Shown piece after piece: positions 13,609 through 15,625 of a stretch of 15,625 nucleotides of DNA. The position numbers and the translations under genes were made by a program. Position 1 is the first letter of the stretch. Every line of letters starts with the position of its first letter. Origin of the DNA: Clostridiaceae bacterium (GTDB lineage Bacteria > Bacillota > Clostridia > Oscillospirales > Acutalibacteraceae); NCBI GenBank assembly GCA_016281115.1, contig JAEEHZ010000160.1, positions 1-15,625 of the forward strand, written 5' to 3'. Below the pieces are notes generated by a model that saw only the letters and a list, made by a program, of their open reading frames with translations, searched no databases and was not told the origin of the DNA.

Positions 13609-15438
13609 ATGTGCGGAATAGTGGGCTACTATGGTTACAGAGACTGCAGCGACGTCCTTGTAGACGCGCTTTCAAAGCTTGAATACAGAGGCTACGACAG
13701 CGCGGGAATAGCCGTATTTGAAGACGGAAATATAAAAATTGCCAAGTCTAAAGGCAGGCTTTCCGACCTTGTTAAAAAAATGGAGAAAACAGGAAAACCA
13801 AAGGGCATAGCCGGAATAGGACACACCCGATGGGCTACTCACGGCGAGCCGTCGGATATTAATTCTCATCCGCACTGCGGAAAAAACGTTACAATAGTGC
13901 ATAACGGTATAATCGAAAATTACCGTAAATTAAAAGATTATCTTATATCCCAGGGTAAAACCTTTGTAAGCGACACAGACACAGAGGTGGTAGCACAGCT
14001 TCTCGATTTTTACTATTGCCGCCACAGCGACCCGGTAAAGGCAATTATAGAAACTACCGAAGATCTTGAAGGCTCGTTTGCGCTTGCAATAATGTTTAAC
14101 GATTATCCCGAGTACATTTTTGCACTCAGGAGAGAAAGCCCATTAATAGTGGGCGTGGGTGAAAACGAAAGCTTTATTGCCTCAGATGTGCCTGCAATAC
14201 TTAAATATACAAAGAATTACTATCTCTTAGAGCATAACGAAATTGCCGTACTCGGCAGATACGGAGCGAAAATATACGATCTTCACTATCAAAAGCTCCA
14301 AAAAGAATTAAAAACTGCCGATTGGGATATGGATGCCGCCGAAAAGTGCGGTTACGAACACTTTATGATAAAAGAAATTAACGAACAGCCCACATCGGTA
14401 AAAACAACGGTTTTGCCCCGTATAAAAGACGGTATGCCCACGCTTGAAGAGTGTGGAATAGATGATAGTTTCCTTTGCGGTATACGTCAGATCCACATTG
14501 TTGCGTGCGGCACGGCAATGCACGCAGGAGTGGTCGGAAAATACGCAATAGAAAAGCTTGCGCGTGTTCCCGTAAATGTTGAAATCGCATCTGAATTCAG
14601 ATACAAATCGCCTATCCTCGATAAAAGCGATCTGGTTATAATAATATCTCAGTCGGGCGAAACCGCCGATAGCCTTGCCGCGCTTAAGCTCGCTAAATCT
14701 CTCGGTGCAAAAACGCTCGGCATAGTAAACGTAAAGGGAAGCTCCATTGCAAGAGAAGCCGAAAAGCTTATATATACTCTCGCGGGACCCGAAATTGCCG
14801 TTGCGTCTACAAAGGCATATATGGTGCAGCTTTCGGTTATGTACCTGTTTGCTTTCAGACTTGCTTTTGCAAAAGGAAAAATATCACAATCGGAATGCGA
14901 GAATTACATTAAGCTTCTTAATGAAATCCCCGATAAGATCTCGGAAGTTATAGAAAATCAGCTTGAAAATTCACAGTATATCGCGTCTAAGCTTATCAAC
15001 TCGGACAGCCTTTTGTATATCGGCAGAGGACTTGACTACGCATTAAGCATGGAGGGCTCGTTAAAGCTCAAAGAAATAAGCTACATCCACTCGGAAGCAT
15101 ACGCCGCAGGCGAACTGAAACACGGCACAATATCGCTTGTAACGGAGGGTATGCCCGTTATAGCCGTTGCTACACAAGACGACCTCTTTGATAAGACGAT
15201 AAGCAATATAAAAGAGGTAAAAGCACGCGGAGCCACAACAATAGTCGTATTAAAAGACGGCGTTGAACTTCCCTCCGATGTTGCGGACTACATAATCAGC
15301 CTGCCGAAAACGATCGACCTGCTTATGCCGATGATCGCATGTGTTCCGCTTCAGCTTATGGCATATTATTCTGCATTGCTCAGAGGCAACGATGTAGATA
15401 AGCCACGAAATCTTGCAAAATCCGTTACAGTAGAATAA
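13609..15438 (+). CDS. glmS: Glutamine-fructose-6-phosphate aminotransferase (isomerizing)
   Basis: A 609-residue GlmS, the enzyme that makes glucosamine-6-phosphate from fructose-6-phosphate and glutamine, the first step to UDP-GlcNAc. The protein begins MCGIVGYYGYRD, giving the N-terminal Cys nucleophile after Met removal; the glutaminase domain includes GYDSAGIAV, HTRWATHGEP and NSHPH plus VHNGIIENY. Two SIS sugar-phosphate domains follow at about 285-420 (with ISQSGETADSLAALKLAK) and 455-595 (with GRGLDYALSMEGSLKLKEIS and SEAYAAGELKHG). It ends in the typical DKPRNLAKSVTVE. The ATG at 13609 has GGAGG 8 bases upstream. Only 56 bases separate it from the dehydratase, so the two are probably co-transcribed. 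That gap is too short for the glmS ribozyme known from other Firmicutes. Confidence 0.97.
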   Translation: MCGIVGYYGYRDCSDVLVDALSKLEYRGYDSAGIAVFEDGNIKIAKSKGRLSDLVKKMEKTGKPKGIAGIGHTRWATHGEPSDINSHPHCGKNVTIVHNGIIENYRKLKDYLISQGKTFVSDTDTEVVAQLLDFYYCRHSDPVKAIIETTEDLEGSFALAIMFNDYPEYIFALRRESPLIVGVGENESFIASDVPAILKYTKNYYLLEHNEIAVLGRYGAKIYDLHYQKLQKELKTADWDMDAAEKCGYEHFMIKEINEQPTSVKTTVLPRIKDGMPTLEECGIDDSFLCGIRQIHIVACGTAMHAGVVGKYAIEKLARVPVNVEIASEFRYKSPILDKSDLVIIISQSGETADSLAALKLAKSLGAKTLGIVNVKGSSIAREAEKLIYTLAGPEIAVASTKAYMVQLSVMYLFAFRLAFAKGKISQSECENYIKLLNEIPDKISEVIENQLENSQYIASKLINSDSLLYIGRGLDYALSMEGSLKLKEISYIHSEAYAAGELKHGTISLVTEGMPVIAVATQDDLFDKTISNIKEVKARGATTIVVLKDGVELPSDVADYIISLPKTIDLLMPMIACVPLQLMAYYSALLRGNDVDKPRNLAKSVTVE

Positions 15439-15486
15439 AACAGTTCTTCACGAAAAATACCGGGATTGGATTAACCCGAAAAGCAT

Positions 15487-15503
15487 TGTGTATATGATAC
15501 ACA
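15487..15503. repeat. Perfect inverted repeat, 7-base arms
   Basis: TGTGTAT (15487-15493), a 3-base loop, and ATACACA (15497-15503). It lies 48 bases past the glmS stop and has no T-run after it, so it is not a normal terminator. A TATAAT sequence at 15512-15517 lies 8 bases downstream, but the best -35 candidates are weak; the repeat would overlap the -35/spacer of such a promoter and could be an operator. Confidence 0.4.
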
Positions 15504-15530
15504 TAAGCCTGTATAATTGTGTCAATCCAA

Positions 15531-15625
15531 ATGAAAAGGAAAGTTGACCGAGAAAAAGGGGGGCTTGCGTCCACCCCACGGGGGCACTCCCCCGGGTGGT
15601 CGCGAAAGGGGTTTCCAAAGGGGGA
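15531..15625 (+). other. G/C-run-rich element with nested hairpin and open frame, running off the window
   Basis: From about 15556 the composition changes abruptly to runs of G and C. Arms CCACCC (15571-15576) and GGGTGG (15594-15599) enclose GGGGG (15580-15584) and CCCCC (15589-15593) with a CACT loop. The stretch also contains AAAGGGG at 15605-15611 and AAAGGGGG at 15617-15624. A frame is open from ATG 15531 to the end (M-K-R-K-V-D-R-E-K-G-G-L-A-S-T-P-R-G...), but no ribosome binding site precedes it. I infer the edge of a dispersed intergenic repeat with a fortuitous frame rather than a gene. Confidence 0.4.

Noticed and set aside
1..15625. CRISPR arrays, tRNA/rRNA genes and transposase genes
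   Set aside because: I saw no regularly spaced repeats, no cloverleaf-like conserved tRNA motifs and no transposase or integrase frames in the window.

Overview
The window looks like a chromosomal segment of a low-to-moderate GC Firmicute, most likely an anaerobic gut-type clostridium (Oscillospiraceae/Ruminococcaceae-like). This rests on strong AGGAGG-type ribosome binding sites, sigma-A-like promoters, a B. subtilis-like EndoA/MazF, a YqzL-like small protein and a PBSX-like phage module. The genus cannot be named from the sequence alone.

Positions 1-9110, all on the minus strand and read right to left, form one compact phage structural operon: small and large terminase, portal, prohead protease, decoration protein, major capsid protein, two head-completion proteins, a tail-terminator-like protein, a LysM baseplate protein, a gp25/XkdS-like wedge protein, baseplate J, and a YmfQ/XkdU-like protein. 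A further gene starts at the left edge. The order follows the Bacillus PBSX xtmA-xkdU order. However, the place where PBSX-type phages carry sheath, tube, tape measure, hub and DUF2577 genes holds only one 245-residue protein. All visible frames are open and many genes overlap or abut. No integrase, repressor or lysis gene is visible on the right side, and the operon abuts housekeeping genes. This could be a domesticated, GTA-like or otherwise unusual capsid-plus-baseplate system, but the left part of the locus is outside the window.

Positions 9227-11465 (minus strand) hold an EndoA/MazF toxin RNase with no adjacent antitoxin, then glutamate dehydrogenase (gdhA) with its own promoter and terminator, then a 53-residue YqzL-like protein.

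Positions 11576-15438 (plus strand) hold a membrane-anchored nucleotide-sugar 4,6-dehydratase (CapD/PglF type) followed 56 bases later by glmS. The pair makes metabolic sense: GlmS feeds the UDP-GlcNAc pool, the likely substrate of the dehydratase. No glmS ribozyme fits in the short gap. The last ~90 bases change sharply to G/C-run-rich sequence with nested hairpins and an open frame, probably the edge of a dispersed repeat.
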